Counted from the first letter of the stretch, positions 11,646 through 21,454 are shown. The stretch is 64,000 nucleotides of DNA from Saprospiraceae bacterium (GCA_016708265.1 JADJGA010000012.1:965001-1029000); one strand, 5' to 3'. The notes: generated by a model not told the origin, from the letters alone. Translations and numbers: made by a program.

Positions 11646-12594
11646 TGTGAGGTTTGCTTGCTGCATATTTCCCCTGCCATGTATCCCTCCGTTCCATTTC
11701 TTCTTCTATCAGTATCTGCATTTTTGTTGACCTGATATTGCCGAATGTCGGTCCTGCCTGCAGCCGGGGTGGGGCTTCGCTTGTAAATCTTTCAATCACG
11801 ATAGCAGGATTGAGCCGCTCTGTAAATCGTATTACAAAATCTATATATTCATCCTTTGTGAATAATTCGAATTGTTCCAGAGTTTTTCTGTAGTCATAAG
11901 CCATTTTTGTGCCCTTTATTATCTGAAGCTGGTGGAATTTGATCGTGCTTAGTTGTAATTCTGAAACTATTGCAGCCTCGGCCATCATCTGCTCATGGCT
12001 TTCTCCTGGCAATCCAAAGATCAGATGTGCTCCTGTGTGCAATCCATAGGCTGCTGTTTTCCTGATTGCATCTGCAGATTCCTCATAGGTATGCCCCCTG
12101 TTAATTCTGGCCAGGGTTTCATCATAGCAGGACTCTATTCCGTATTCAATGATAATATAGTATTTTTCAGCCAGTTGCGAAAAGTATTCCAGTTTGGCAT
12201 CATCGATGCAATCAGGCCTGGTACCTATCACCAATCCTGTGACTCCGGGGCAGGATAGAGCTTCATCATACATTTTCTTCAGGAGTTCCAGCTCAGCATA
12301 AGTATTTGAGAAAACCTGGAAATAAGCAAGAAAGTTTTTGGCTCTCCTGTAGCGAACCCTGTGGAATTCAATACCCTGTTCAATCTGAAGTGTTATGCTT
12401 TTTTCAGGTGTACAGTACGATGGATTGAAAGCATCGTTATTGCAGTAGGTGCATCCTCCGGTTCCTTTCGTTCCATCACGATTAGGACAGGTGAATCCTG
12501 CATCGATTGATACTTTCTGTACCCGTGTACCGAATGTTTTCCTGAAATACTCGCTGTATGAATTGTATCTTCTATTTCCGAATGGATTTGGCAT
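11641..12594 (-). CDS. TIGR01212/YhcC family radical SAM protein
   Basis: 317 residues starting MPNPFGNRRYNSYSEYF, which is typical of this family. The iron-sulfur cluster cysteines are C36, C48 and C51 in CPNRDGTKGTGGCTYC, a long CX11CX2C spacing characteristic of YhcC-type rather than CX3CX2C radical SAM proteins. The GIESCYDETLARINRGHTY and HLIFGLPGES motifs follow as in the family. Cytosolic, binds S-adenosylmethionine and a 4Fe-4S cluster; the exact reaction of the family is not something I can state from this sequence. The frame is intact, in contrast to the neighbouring MATE gene. The upstream spacer contains octamer repeats, not an obvious promoter. Confidence 0.88.
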   Translation of the reverse strand: MPNPFGNRRYNSYSEYFRKTFGTRVQKVSIDAGFTCPNRDGTKGTGGCTYCNNDAFNPSYCTPEKSITLQIEQGIEFHRVRYRRAKNFLAYFQVFSNTYAELELLKKMYDEALSCPGVTGLVIGTRPDCIDDAKLEYFSQLAEKYYIIIEYGIESCYDETLARINRGHTYEESADAIRKTAAYGLHTGAHLIFGLPGESHEQMMAEAAIVSELQLSTIKFHQLQIIKGTKMAYDYRKTLEQFELFTKDEYIDFVIRFTERLNPAIVIERFTSEAPPRLQAGPTFGNIRSTKMQILIEEEMERRDTWQGKYAASKPHN

Positions 12595-12612
12595 TAATTG
12601 TTAATTTTTTAT

Positions 12613-12708
12613 GGTAACTGGGTAGCAAGGTAACAGGGTGACAGGGTAACATCCACCAACTTCGTTGGGGACATGAGGTAACAGGGGAACAAGGTAAAAT
12701 GGAAATAT
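12613..12708. repeat. Degenerate octamer tandem array (GGTAACAG), 5 + 4 units around a hairpin
   Basis: Units ggtaactg, ggtagcaa, ggtaacag, ggtgacag, ggtaacat run from 12613 to 12652. A 24-bp insert with the hairpin CCAAC-TTC-GTTGG follows. The array then resumes with ggtaacag, gggaacaa, ggtaaaat, ggaaatat to 12708. The insert length is three unit lengths, so the phase is kept. The motif is the opposite orientation of the array at 9981-10036. Confidence 0.7.
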
Positions 12709-12804
12709 GTTATAATGGTGGTAAAGCATCAGCGTAAAAGGGTTAAATAATTCAATAACTCTAACATTCATTAAAATCAAAAATTCATTAAATCGTACAA
12801 AAAT

Positions 12805-12832
12805 CGTTCTCCGTAAATCGTAATTCGTAAAA
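12805..12832. repeat. Heptamer tandem array (CGTAAAT), 4 units
   Basis: CGT recurs at 12805, 12812, 12819 and 12826, giving units cgttctc, cgtaaat, cgtaatt, cgtaaaa with an exact 7-bp period. Short and degenerate, but the phase is perfect. Confidence 0.5.
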
Positions 12833-12863
12833 TAAAACCTTTCATCTCTCCATCACCTATAAC

Positions 12864-12887
12864 AAAAAGGCTGCCCGAAGACAGCCT
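12864..12887 (-). terminator. Rho-independent terminator of the POT transporter gene
   Basis: On the minus strand AGGCTGTC and GGCAGCCT pair over 8 bp (one G-U) around a UUCG tetraloop closed by C-G, and the stem runs straight into TTTTTGTT. It lies 22 bp after the stop codon of the transporter gene in the right orientation. Confidence 0.88.
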
Positions 12888-12908
12888 CCTTCAATTTATT
12901 TAATAAAT

Positions 12909-14759
12909 CTATTTTGTAGCATTTTCTAGCCTTTTCATAATAGAGAAGACAAAAATGGCAGCTAATATACAGCAAACTATAAAAATACCCCATAACATAT
13001 ATAGCTCAATTTTATCCCACATCAGGGTTCCCACGAACAGCAGTTTATTTCCAGTTGCTGTAGCGAGCAACCATCCACCCTGCATCAATCCCTGGAATCT
13101 TTGAGGAGCAACTTTAGCAACAAATGACAAGCCAATAGGGCTTAAGAACAATTCCGCTATTGTCATGATCAGGTAACTGCTCATAAGCCAGTAAGGTGAT
13201 ACCCTGTCAACTTCAGCTACGGCAGCTCCGGCCATAGTCTGCGGTGAGACAAGTCCGATTGAAGCTATCAGTATAAGAATAAATCCAAATGAAGCTATTA
13301 TCATTCCGATACCTATCTTTCTTGGTGATGATGGCTCTTTGCCTCTTTTGTTCAACCATGCAAAAAATCCCATCACCAAAGGAGTTAGAGCAACTATAAA
13401 CAATGGGTTGAATGACTGGAAAACTTCCGGTGAAATTGTATTTTCAGCACCAGCATTACTTGCAAAATAATAAACAAGATATGCACATACTGCAAATAAT
13501 ACTCCTCCCAGTATTTTCAGTTTTGAATTTTTATTGAAGAATAAAAGTGCACATCCTGCTATGACACCTATAACTGACAGCATCGACCAGATATTAAAAA
13601 ACAGATTAGTGACCGGTCCTACCAGTACATTTGTATAATCCCTGGCAAAAAGAGTCCAGGTCAAACCATTCTGGTGGAAGGACATCCAGAAGAAGATAAC
13701 CACCACAAAAACAAGGGTCAAAGCAACAACCCTGGGTTTTTCTTCTTTATTTGATAGCTGAAAAATTAGTGTAACAAATCCTACAAATAATCCCACTGCA
13801 AGCCCCAATTTGTAATTTATGTCCGATATATCAGTGTATTTATCAGCTATATGAAATAGAAAAGCTACTACTGCCATCAGTCCAATGGAAATAATCGCAG
13901 CTTTCAAATTGCCTGAAAGACTCAATGCAGGTTTTGTATCTGCAACAATATTATTTTTCTTTGCCTCCTGGGCTATTTTATATTTCGAAGGAAGCATTTT
14001 GTTGAATACAAGATATACAATAAGGCTGACAATCATTGCTCCTGCTGCTATTCCAAAAGCATAATTGAATCCAGTGGAAAAAACAGTTATGTAGTCATTA
14101 GCAAAACTGGTCAGGTCAGCCGCAGATTTTCCACCATCAGGTAAGATAGCAGCATCTGCAAGCGACTGTAGTTGTGTTGCATCTTTCAGAGTGCCATTGA
14201 GATACTGATGACATAATGAAGGAAGATTTGCATTTTCAATGTATCCGTTTGTTTTCAGCCACCAGTCTTTAATTCCCTTAGCCACAAATGGTGCAAAAAA
14301 TGCTCCGATATTGATACCCATATAAAATATCATAAAAGCTCCGTCTCTGAATTTTTTGTATTTTTCATCATCATACATCTGTCCTACAACAGCCTGCAGA
14401 TTGCCTTTAAACAATCCGTTACCAAGAGCAATTGTAAACAGGGCTGCAAGAGACACCCATAATGCTGAACCCGGAATAGCAATTATACAGTATCCGGCAA
14501 ACATTATAATCTGTCCGATCAGAATGACAAGTTTGTATTTCTTCGACCAGTCAGCAAGCAATCCACCTATCAGGGCTAATGCATATATAGCATAGTAAAA
14601 CCACGAATAGTAGCTGCCGGCTTCATCAGCAGTCAAACCATAACGTGCCTGCAGGAACATTACGAGAATTGCCATCATGGTATAGAAGCCGAATCGCTCT
14701 CCCATATTTGTAAAGAAAGCTACCAACAATCCCTTTGGATGATCTTTAAGTAAACTCAT
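12909..14759 (-). CDS. POT/PTR family proton-dependent oligopeptide transporter
   Basis: 616 residues, an inner-membrane protein rich in hydrophobic helices. The N-terminus has the family's proton-coupling motif region as GERFGFYTMMAILVMFL (around residues 20-36), followed by the GGLLADW and GNGLFKGNLQAVVGQMY segments and, near the C-terminus, PYWLMSSYLIMTIAELFLSP with the helix-10 Glu region. These proteins take up di- and tripeptides with protons. At 616 residues it is longer than many bacterial POTs, with a loop around 175-215 between helices. The gene stands alone, with a -7 box 63 bp upstream and a strong terminator downstream, so it is probably monocistronic. Substrate range cannot be told from sequence. 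Confidence 0.9.
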   Translation of the reverse strand: MSLLKDHPKGLLVAFFTNMGERFGFYTMMAILVMFLQARYGLTADEAGSYYSWFYYAIYALALIGGLLADWSKKYKLVILIGQIIMFAGYCIIAIPGSALWVSLAALFTIALGNGLFKGNLQAVVGQMYDDEKYKKFRDGAFMIFYMGINIGAFFAPFVAKGIKDWWLKTNGYIENANLPSLCHQYLNGTLKDATQLQSLADAAILPDGGKSAADLTSFANDYITVFSTGFNYAFGIAAGAMIVSLIVYLVFNKMLPSKYKIAQEAKKNNIVADTKPALSLSGNLKAAIISIGLMAVVAFLFHIADKYTDISDINYKLGLAVGLFVGFVTLIFQLSNKEEKPRVVALTLVFVVVIFFWMSFHQNGLTWTLFARDYTNVLVGPVTNLFFNIWSMLSVIGVIAGCALLFFNKNSKLKILGGVLFAVCAYLVYYFASNAGAENTISPEVFQSFNPLFIVALTPLVMGFFAWLNKRGKEPSSPRKIGIGMIIASFGFILILIASIGLVSPQTMAGAAVAEVDRVSPYWLMSSYLIMTIAELFLSPIGLSFVAKVAPQRFQGLMQGGWLLATATGNKLLFVGTLMWDKIELYMLWGIFIVCCILAAIFVFSIMKRLENATK

Positions 14760-14821
14760 AGAAAAACATTTTATAGGTTAATAAAAATGAAGTAAAAACT
14801 ACATGTCAGGAATTATGAGCG

Positions 14822-14829
14822 CAAAATTA
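14822..14829 (-). promoter_or_regulatory. -7 box (TAATTTTG) for the POT transporter
   Basis: Minus-strand TAATTTTG fits TAnnTTTG exactly, 63 bp upstream of the ATG at 14759. A -33 TTTG at 19-21 bp was not found. Confidence 0.35.
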
Positions 14830-14876
14830 CATATTTTTTTGAAATAAGTAAAAATATTAATTTTTAGTTTTATCGT

Positions 14877-17754
14877 TTAAATAACTGGTTTGCATTTATT
14901 ATCCCTTTTAATAAAATTCAGATTGATACTGAAACTGAATTTACTCCAGAACGGACTTTTATTCTCATTGGAAATATCTTCCACAACACTTGAATTGAAT
15001 AATGGTAAATATATTTCAATAAAGGGGGTTTCAATCAGAAAACCACCCGAATAAATGAGTTTATTACTGTATCCTTCGGCTAGTGTTGGCAGATCACCAT
15101 AAATTCCGATATCAAAGAACGGTTTGATGAATATATTGAATGGCAGATCCATCCTTAAGTTCATTGCAGCTACATATTTATTGCTTTGGCCGATTCCGTA
15201 AGAATTGCTGATACCTGTCTTAAAACCACCGGTAGTTGTAATCAATTGCCTGATACCAAATCCATCCTGAGCTGACCTGTCGAAAAACCGTGTGTCATTA
15301 TATGAATAATCATTTATATTATAACCGATGAGACTGAGAGTTCCGGGATGAGTGCCTGTGCTTTTGGTGTGTGTGTTATATAAATAAGTTGCTCCATAAA
15401 GTCTGAATTTCAAATACCTGTCTTTTTTGTACATATACCATGAATTCAATTCGGAATTGATCATAAGGTAATGCCTTTTTTCGTAATAATTGTAATACTG
15501 ATGTTCAAGTTGTACATTGATGCTGAATGGTAAAATTATATTACCCCACTGATAATTAAAAGTTAATGAATTGATATACCTGAAATAGTCTTCTATCCCT
15601 TCTGATCCAACAGATTGATCTTTAATCAAATCAAATCTGTATCGTATTTGATTGTAGCGATAATCACTGGTATGATAAAGATATGTGATATCAGGAGAAA
15701 GTCTGAAATATCTTAGATTAAAATCTTTCCCTTATTTCTATGATAAGTTGCTCCTGAAAAGTGTAAACTCAGAAAGTTGTTGGTGCAACAATCAGAAGAA
15801 TTGTAAGACAAGTTAAAATCACTGACAAAGGATTCTGAACCAGTACCATAAAATGCAAAAATATTACCATTGAATTTTCTATCATCAACCCTTCTTATAT
15901 AAGTACCTATCAAAAATTCGTCATGTTTATTATAACCTATCATTGGATATATTTCATGTGTGGGACCCGTATTTCTGTAAAAATTAAACAATTCAAGATT
16001 TTTAAACCTGTTTTTGATGAAATATAATGTTTTCGAGGTTCTGCTTTTTAAAATGGTATTTTCTCTATCAATTACAATTTTATTGCCTCCAGATTGATTA
16101 AAAGTGAATTCCTTCATCCCGATATGACCCTGCTCATTTATTGTATTCAATATTATACTGCTGTCAAGTAACTCCAGCTTGTATGGCATAGCAAAAGGAC
16201 CATTGTTGTTTACTTTAATTTTCATCTGATTGCCCTCTTTCCTTACACTTTCGATCCTATATGCAAATGCACCCCGATCATTCATAGCTCCGTCAAAAAA
16301 CCAGGTATGATCAGTTTTTAGATTTGTATCAAGGAAAGAATGAAAAATTTCAGGTGTGATATGAGATTTTTTATATTTTTCAAAAAAATTGAACATAGTC
16401 GTATCAAATAGATTTTTGCCAGTCATGCTTGCCAAATAATTCATATTGATATCAGTCTGAAATTCTAGAAATTTTAACTTTTGAAATTTTATCTTGTATT
16501 CATTGATATTGAGAGAGGCTGATTTATGAATACAATCAGATAAAACTTCTTCTATCTTATCTTGAATTGTCAAAAAATCATCGTTCTTTTCAGATATATC
16601 AGTTAAACCTGATGTTAGAAATATAGTCTGGTAATACTTGCTCATGCCTTCAACAAGCCAGGGTACTCTGGTGAATTAATGCTGAAAGAATTCTGAAGGT
16701 TTTGCTTCATCATATTTTTGACCAGGAAATCCCTGTCATTATAAACATCCCTTTTGAATTTAGAATAATTCAAAGTAATAATATCCTGAAATGAAGATGG
16801 TATTTTAATTCCTTTACCGATGATTATATTCAGGTTTTCCGGTATTCCGGCTTTCATTTGAATGTCAAAGAAAATAAGTGTGTTTCTAATACCGTTAATC
16901 GTTAAAGGATAGTAAAAACTATCTGTTTCAGAATAATAAATATTAGTGACCAATTTTTCTTGAATCTCAATTACCTGTAGTTTTGCCTTTTTCAGTTTAT
17001 TCCCTGTCGCTATCCAGCTGAAATCAGTTACATCAGAAGCTATATGCTGCTTTTTCTGAAAACCATCATTTTGGTTAATAAGGCTTCCTTTAAATTCCGT
17101 GTTGATTGGAAATTCCCTCTCTGCTCCAGAAGCTATCAAAGTCATAGATGAAGGAGCTATAATTGTTACAGAGTAATTGCCGAAATCAGAATAAAAAAGG
17201 TTGGATGAATTGAAATGATGGTAATCCCATTTATTATTTTGATAGACTGCAACTTTAGGATACCAGTTAGCAAGAATATGAAAATTATCTGAAAATCCGA
17301 AACCCAGAATATCTTTAGGCACTTTTAAAACATAATTTACACTTATTGATGTTGAATTTCCTGATTTTAAAGGGGTTTTAAGTTTTATAATCATTATCTC
17401 TTCATCATTGTCGACAGGTACAGTTTCAAGGATCTGACCATTCTGTCTGAAGAGCAATTCCGTGTAACCACCCAATTCATCGGGTTTCAGAAAATAAAGA
17501 TCAGGATTTCCGCTTTTGAGCAGCCTATCAGCGAATGAAGTTGTCTTTGACCTGAAAGCATTTGCCCATAAATGCACAAAAATCTCATTAAGCTCAGTAT
17601 CACTATTGTTATGATAGCTTATTATCTGCTGAGCAGTTATAGTATGTTTTGTTGTGTCCAGTAAGGCAGTGATCTCATAGTCAACCCTTTGCTGTCCGGT
17701 TAACATGATAAATGAATATATGACCGCAAAAAATGTAAGTAATGATTGTTTCAT
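14877..17754 (-). CDS. M1-peptidase-like protein with a predicted C-terminal outer-membrane domain, zinc site lost; two frameshifts
   Basis: Three frames join into one gene of about 960 codons: 17754-16642, 16645-15713, and about 15720-14877. The breaks are at the GGCTTGTTGAAGG region near 16650 and at AAGGGAAAG near 15725. I chose ATG 17754 (MKQSLLTFFAVIYS, a signal peptide ending TGQQ) because a -7 box lies just upstream. Residues 20-330 resemble the beta-sandwich N-domain of M1 peptidases (RVDYEITALLDTTKHTITAQ, FGFSDNFHILANWYPKVAVY). Where HExxH-x18-E is expected it has KNMMK-x18-E (KNMMK at 16705-16719; Glu in VEGMSKYY), so two zinc ligands and the catalytic Glu are gone. The C-terminal third is rich in alternating aromatic strands, as in outer-membrane barrels. 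Probably a pseudoenzyme; function unknown. Confidence 0.65.
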
Positions 17755-18103
17755 GATTCCTGAATTTGTGAGGGTATCCATAGAAGACGCAAAGAAGTTA
17801 TTGATCAACGTACAAAATTATAGTTTTGATTCAGATTATCAGTAATAGAACGAATTATTTTTTGATTTTGCTCTTTATTTGAATTATTCTGCAAAACATG
17901 TTATCCGAAAAAATCTAAAAAATATACTGCAAGTAAAATATTTTAAAGTATTCTGTTCAAAAATAATAAAATATTATAATTACAAACAGAATTAAAATAA
18001 TGTAATTTGAAATATTTTCATCACATTATATTATTTTTTCAAAATATATACCTTTTTATGTGGCTTTTACGTTTAATAATTATAAATTGCATAAAAAAGA
18101 ATA
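17755..18103. other. Divergent intergenic region, very AT-rich
   Basis: 349 bp between the minus-strand M1-like gene and the plus-strand nitronate monooxygenase. It should hold both promoters. The minus-strand -7 box is at 17813-17820. For the plus strand only a weak TACCTTTT at 18049-18056 is seen. The middle (about 17870-18060) is nearly all A and T. Confidence 0.4.
17813..17820 (-). promoter_or_regulatory. -7 box (TAATTTTG) for the M1-like gene
   Basis: Exact TAnnTTTG on the minus strand, 59 bp upstream of ATG 17754. Its position next to the longest possible start (17808) argues that translation begins at 17754. Confidence 0.4.
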
Positions 18104-19199
18104 ATGAAAGAATTAAAAATTGGTGATCTCACTATAGGCATTCCAATCATTCAGGGAGGTATGGGGTTGGAATTTCAAAATCAGGCTTAGCATCTGCTGT
18201 GGCAAATCAGGGAGGTATAGGTGTAATTGCTGCAGTAGGATTATGCCTCAATGAAAAAACTTCTCAAGAAATTATACACAGGCAAGTATCGATGCTCTGG
18301 AACGGGAAATCCGCAAAGCTAAAGAACTGACTGATGGCATATTAGGGGTAAATATAATGGTTGCTCTTAATAATTTTGCCGATATGGTTAAGACTGCAAT
18401 TTCTGAGAAAATTGACATTATTTTTTCCGGAGCAGGATTGCCATTAAACCTGCCAATGTTCCTGACTGAGAATTCAAAAACAAAGTTAGTTCCCATTGTT
18501 TCCTCTGGCCGAGCTGCAGATCTGATTTGCAGAAAATGGAAAGAAGCTTATGATTATTTGCCCGATGCTTTTGTTGTTGAAGGACCAAAAGCCGGAGGTC
18601 ATCTGGGATTTAAACTGGAGCAAATAGAGGATCCTGCATTTGCCATTGAAAACCTTATACCAGAAGTTAAAAAGTCGGTACAAGTTTATGAAGAAAAGTA
18701 TAAGCAGGCAATACCTGTAATTGCAGCCGGAGGAATATACACCGGAGCCGATATTCTGAAGATCATGGAGCTGGGAGCTGATGGTGTTCAACTTGGCACA
18801 AGGTTTGTCACCACCACTGAATGCGATGCCTCCGATAATTTTAAGCAACAATATATAGACTCAAGGGCAGAAGATATTGAGATAATTGTCAGTCCGGTAG
18901 GAATGCCTGGCAGGGCAATACACAATGATTTTATAAGCCGCATGAAGGCAGGTGAGAAAAAACCTGTCAAATGTCCATATAAATGCATTAAAACCTGTGA
19001 TGTAGAGAAAACTCAATATTGCATTTTTGCTGCTCTGCAAAGTGCCATGAAAGGCAACATGAAAAACGGTTATGCATTCGCAGGTACAAATGCACACCTT
19101 GCAACGAAAATCATTTCCGTTAAAGAGACTTTTGAGAATCTTAAAAACGAATTCAAAATTGCCTGGGAAGAGAAATACAGGAAATTTGTTTCGGAATAG
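18104..19199 (+). CDS. Nitronate monooxygenase (2-nitropropane dioxygenase family), two frameshifts near the 5' end
   Basis: About 365 codons from ATG 18104 (MKELKIGDLTIGIPIIQGGM). The frame is lost at the G4 run 18163-18166 (one G short for GMGVGISKSGLASAVANQGG) and again around 18270-18283, after which 18357-19199 is intact. Family motifs: IIQGGMG for FMN binding at the N-terminus, GPKAGGHLGF with the catalytic His, AAGGIYTGADI and GADGVQLGTRF for the FMN phosphate. Known role: FMN-dependent oxidation of alkyl nitronates. The C-terminal Cys cluster (KCPYKCIKTCDVEKTQYC) occurs in a subgroup often annotated as nitronate monooxygenase or enoyl-ACP-reductase-like, so the true substrate is open. 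Confidence 0.8.
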
Positions 19200-19203
19200 G
19201 TAA

Positions 19204-19259
19204 AATGCTTTATTTTGAAAATTTGTTAATTTGTTAATTTGAAAATGTGGTAGTTTGCC
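19204..19259. repeat. Degenerate octamer tandem array (AATTTGTT), 7 units
   Basis: Units aatgcttt, attttgaa, aatttgtt, aatttgtt, aatttgaa, aatgtggt, agtttgcc follow without a gap. It shares the 15-mer AATTTGAAAATGTGG with the array at 11582-11645, in opposite orientation. Confidence 0.65.
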
Positions 19260-19267
19260 TCCCGATA

Positions 19268-19310
19268 AATCTGCGTCATTCTGCGTGCTCAATCTGCGTA
19301 ATCTGCGAGA
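19268..19310. repeat. TCTGCG cluster, four copies
   Basis: TCTGCG occurs at 19270, 19280, 19293 and 19302 with spacings of 10, 13 and 9 bp. It directly follows the octamer array. Confidence 0.45.
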
Positions 19311-19544
19311 AAAAACACCTTTGGTCTTTTCCTTTTACCGTATATATACATAAAAAATTACAATTAAAATCCTGAATCACTTTTGCAGATATATCTATAA
19401 TTACAACACCTTACTATTTCTTGATCAAAAAAATAGGGTATTGATCATTTTTTCGTTTATTATAATTTTAATTTTAATGCAAATTTGGGATACACATATA
19501 GACTTCATAAAGTCAAAATAGGTAAAAAATTGAACTGTTCTTCA

Positions 19545-19552
19545 TATCTTTG
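19545..19552 (+). promoter_or_regulatory. -7 box (TATCTTTG) for the aspartase fusion gene
   Basis: Exact TAnnTTTG on the plus strand, 42 bp before ATG 19595. No good -33 TTTG at 19-21 bp. Confidence 0.45.
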
Positions 19553-19594
19553 TTTTTTGAATCCATTTAGAAATATAAAAACTTGTGAAACAAT

Positions 19595-21454
19595 ATGAAT
19601 TCTGTACAAATTTTAGATTTTATCCGTCATATCGAATTGTTCAATGGTCTTGAAGAAAATGAACTAAAAGAAGTTGCTGATGCATTGGTATTAAAATCTT
19701 ACAATTCAGGAGATTACTTATTCAGGGATGCTGATCCCAGGGGAAAGATCTTTCTTATATATGAAGGTCATATTGAACTTTTGAAAAAATCAATGTATAA
19801 TGCAGAGCAGAAGCTGAGTTTGTTCGGAAAATATGATTTTCTTGGCGAAGGGGCACTTACTGAAGGTTCAAGTCACAGTACCAGTGCAAGAGCAAATGAT
19901 GAAGCACTGATATTTGAAATAGGAAGAGATTTTTTCGTGTCACATGGTTCTATTACATTAAAGATATTTTCGAATATCGTGAAAGTTATTTCCCGAAGGA
20001 TGAGATATAATAACACACGAATGTTCACTACAGCTTCTCAGTATGAGTCAGTTAAAACCCGTACTGAACACGATTTGCTTGGCGACAGGGAAGTTCCTTA
20101 TGAGTACTATTATGGGATTCAGACTCTCAGAGCAATGGAAAATTTTAATATATCCGGGGTTCAGCTTCATTTCTATCCTTTATTTATTGAGGCACTGGCG
20201 CAAGTGAAAATGGCTGCTGCTAAGGCAAATTTCGAGCTTAAGCTTTTAGATAAACCATTGGCAGATTCTATTATCCAGGCTTGTGTTGAAATTGCAAACG
20301 GGAGGTTCCTGAACCATTTTGTGGTCGACATGATACAGGGTGGGGCAGGTACTTCAACAAATATGAATGCAAACGAAGTTATTGCGAACAGGGCTTTAGA
20401 GATCATGGGTTATAAAAAAGGTGAATACCGGTACTGTCATCCCAACAATCATGTAAATCTTTCACAATCCACAAATGATGCCTATCCCACTTCAATAAAA
20501 ATAGCTTTGCTTAAAAGCAATATTAAAATAATCGAAGTGCTGAAGGAATTAATTATTTCATTTAAAAACAAGGCTAAAGAATTCAATCACGTGATCAAAA
20601 TGGGAAGAACCCAGTTGCAGGATGCTGTACCTATGACCCTGGGTCAGGAATTTGAGGCTTATGCTGTAATGCTTACTGAGGAAATTGACCGTTTGAATCA
20701 TAATGTCCAGCTTTTTCTTGAAGTCAATATGGGGGGTACCGCAATTGGAACAGGTATAAATGCTGACCCTAAATACAGTGCTTTGGTTACAAGGCACCTA
20801 GCTGAAATTACAGGGTTTCCAGTAGTACTTGCAGCAAACCTAGTAGAAGCTACACAGGATACCGGTGCATTTATAATGTATTCCTCAGCACTGAAAAGGC
20901 TTGCTGTGAAACTCTCGAAGATTTGTAATGATCTCAGGTTATTGTCATCAGGCCCACGTGCCGGATTTAATGAAATAAACCTTCCTCCTATGCAGCCAGG
21001 GAGTACTATCATGCCGGGTAAAGTAAACCCCGTAATACCTGAAGTTGTAAATCAGATTGCATTCAGAGTCATAGGCAATGACCTCACAATAACTATGGCT
21101 GCAGAAGCCGGACAGCTCGAACTCAATGTTATGGAACCTATCATTGTCAATTCATTGTTTGAGAATATTGAGCTATTGAAAAACGGAATGAATACGCTCA
21201 ATTACAGGTGTATAAGCGGGATAACAGCCAATGAGGAAGTATGCCGTCAGATGGTTTACAACAGTATAGGACTGGTAACTGCCCTGAATCCGGTTTTAGG
21301 CTATGAAGTTTCTACTAATCTTGCCAAAGAAGCACTTGAAACAGGAAAAAGTGTCTATAACCTGGTAATGGAACATAAACTGATGTCAAAAGAAAAACTT
21401 GATGAAATACTCGATCCTAAGAATATGCTTGGCCCTGTGAAAATGAGTAAATAA
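19595..21454 (+). CDS. aspA: Aspartate ammonia-lyase with N-terminal cNMP-binding-like domain
   Basis: 619 residues, about 150 longer than a normal aspartase. Residues 10-140 form a cyclic-nucleotide-binding-like domain (GKIFLIYEGHIELL, FLGEGALTEGSS at 82-93). In the phosphate-binding cassette the Glu is present (E85) but the usual Arg position aligns with H94 (SSHSTSARA), so cNMP binding may be lost or altered. From about 155 the protein is a complete aspartase: TEHDLLGDREVP, GGAGTSTNMNANEVIANRA, NPNNHVNLSQSTND-like region (written HPNNHVNLSQSTND here), and the signature GSTIMPGKVNP at 469 with the catalytic Ser. The enzyme converts L-aspartate to fumarate and ammonia in the cytosol as a tetramer. 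The extra domain suggests ligand- or redox-like allosteric control. The gene is single, with its own -7 box and a weak downstream hairpin. Confidence 0.9.
   Translation: MNSVQILDFIRHIELFNGLEENELKEVADALVLKSYNSGDYLFRDADPRGKIFLIYEGHIELLKKSMYNAEQKLSLFGKYDFLGEGALTEGSSHSTSARANDEALIFEIGRDFFVSHGSITLKIFSNIVKVISRRMRYNNTRMFTTASQYESVKTRTEHDLLGDREVPYEYYYGIQTLRAMENFNISGVQLHFYPLFIEALAQVKMAAAKANFELKLLDKPLADSIIQACVEIANGRFLNHFVVDMIQGGAGTSTNMNANEVIANRALEIMGYKKGEYRYCHPNNHVNLSQSTNDAYPTSIKIALLKSNIKIIEVLKELIISFKNKAKEFNHVIKMGRTQLQDAVPMTLGQEFEAYAVMLTEEIDRLNHNVQLFLEVNMGGTAIGTGINADPKYSALVTRHLAEITGFPVVLAANLVEATQDTGAFIMYSSALKRLAVKLSKICNDLRLLSSGPRAGFNEINLPPMQPGSTIMPGKVNPVIPEVVNQIAFRVIGNDLTITMAAEAGQLELNVMEPIIVNSLFENIELLKNGMNTLNYRCISGITANEEVCRQMVYNSIGLVTALNPVLGYEVSTNLAKEALETGKSVYNLVMEHKLMSKEKLDEILDPKNMLGPVKMSK

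Larger units (their letters stand above)
12595..12908. other. Intergenic spacer, 314 bp, filled with short-period repeats
   Basis: No coding frame is supported. It holds an 8-bp-period array (12613-12708), a 7-bp-period array (12805-12832) and the terminator of the POT gene (12864-12887); between them is AT-rich sequence with no further feature. Confidence 0.6.
19200..19594. other. Intergenic spacer, 395 bp, repeats then promoter
   Basis: The first 110 bp hold an octamer-period array and a TCTGCG cluster (listed separately). The remainder is AT-rich and ends in the -7 box of the aspartase fusion gene. No coding frame is supported. Confidence 0.5.

Noticed and set aside
12613..12708. CRISPR array
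   Set aside because: Units are only 8 bp with no spacers of 30 bp or so, and no cas gene is in the window.
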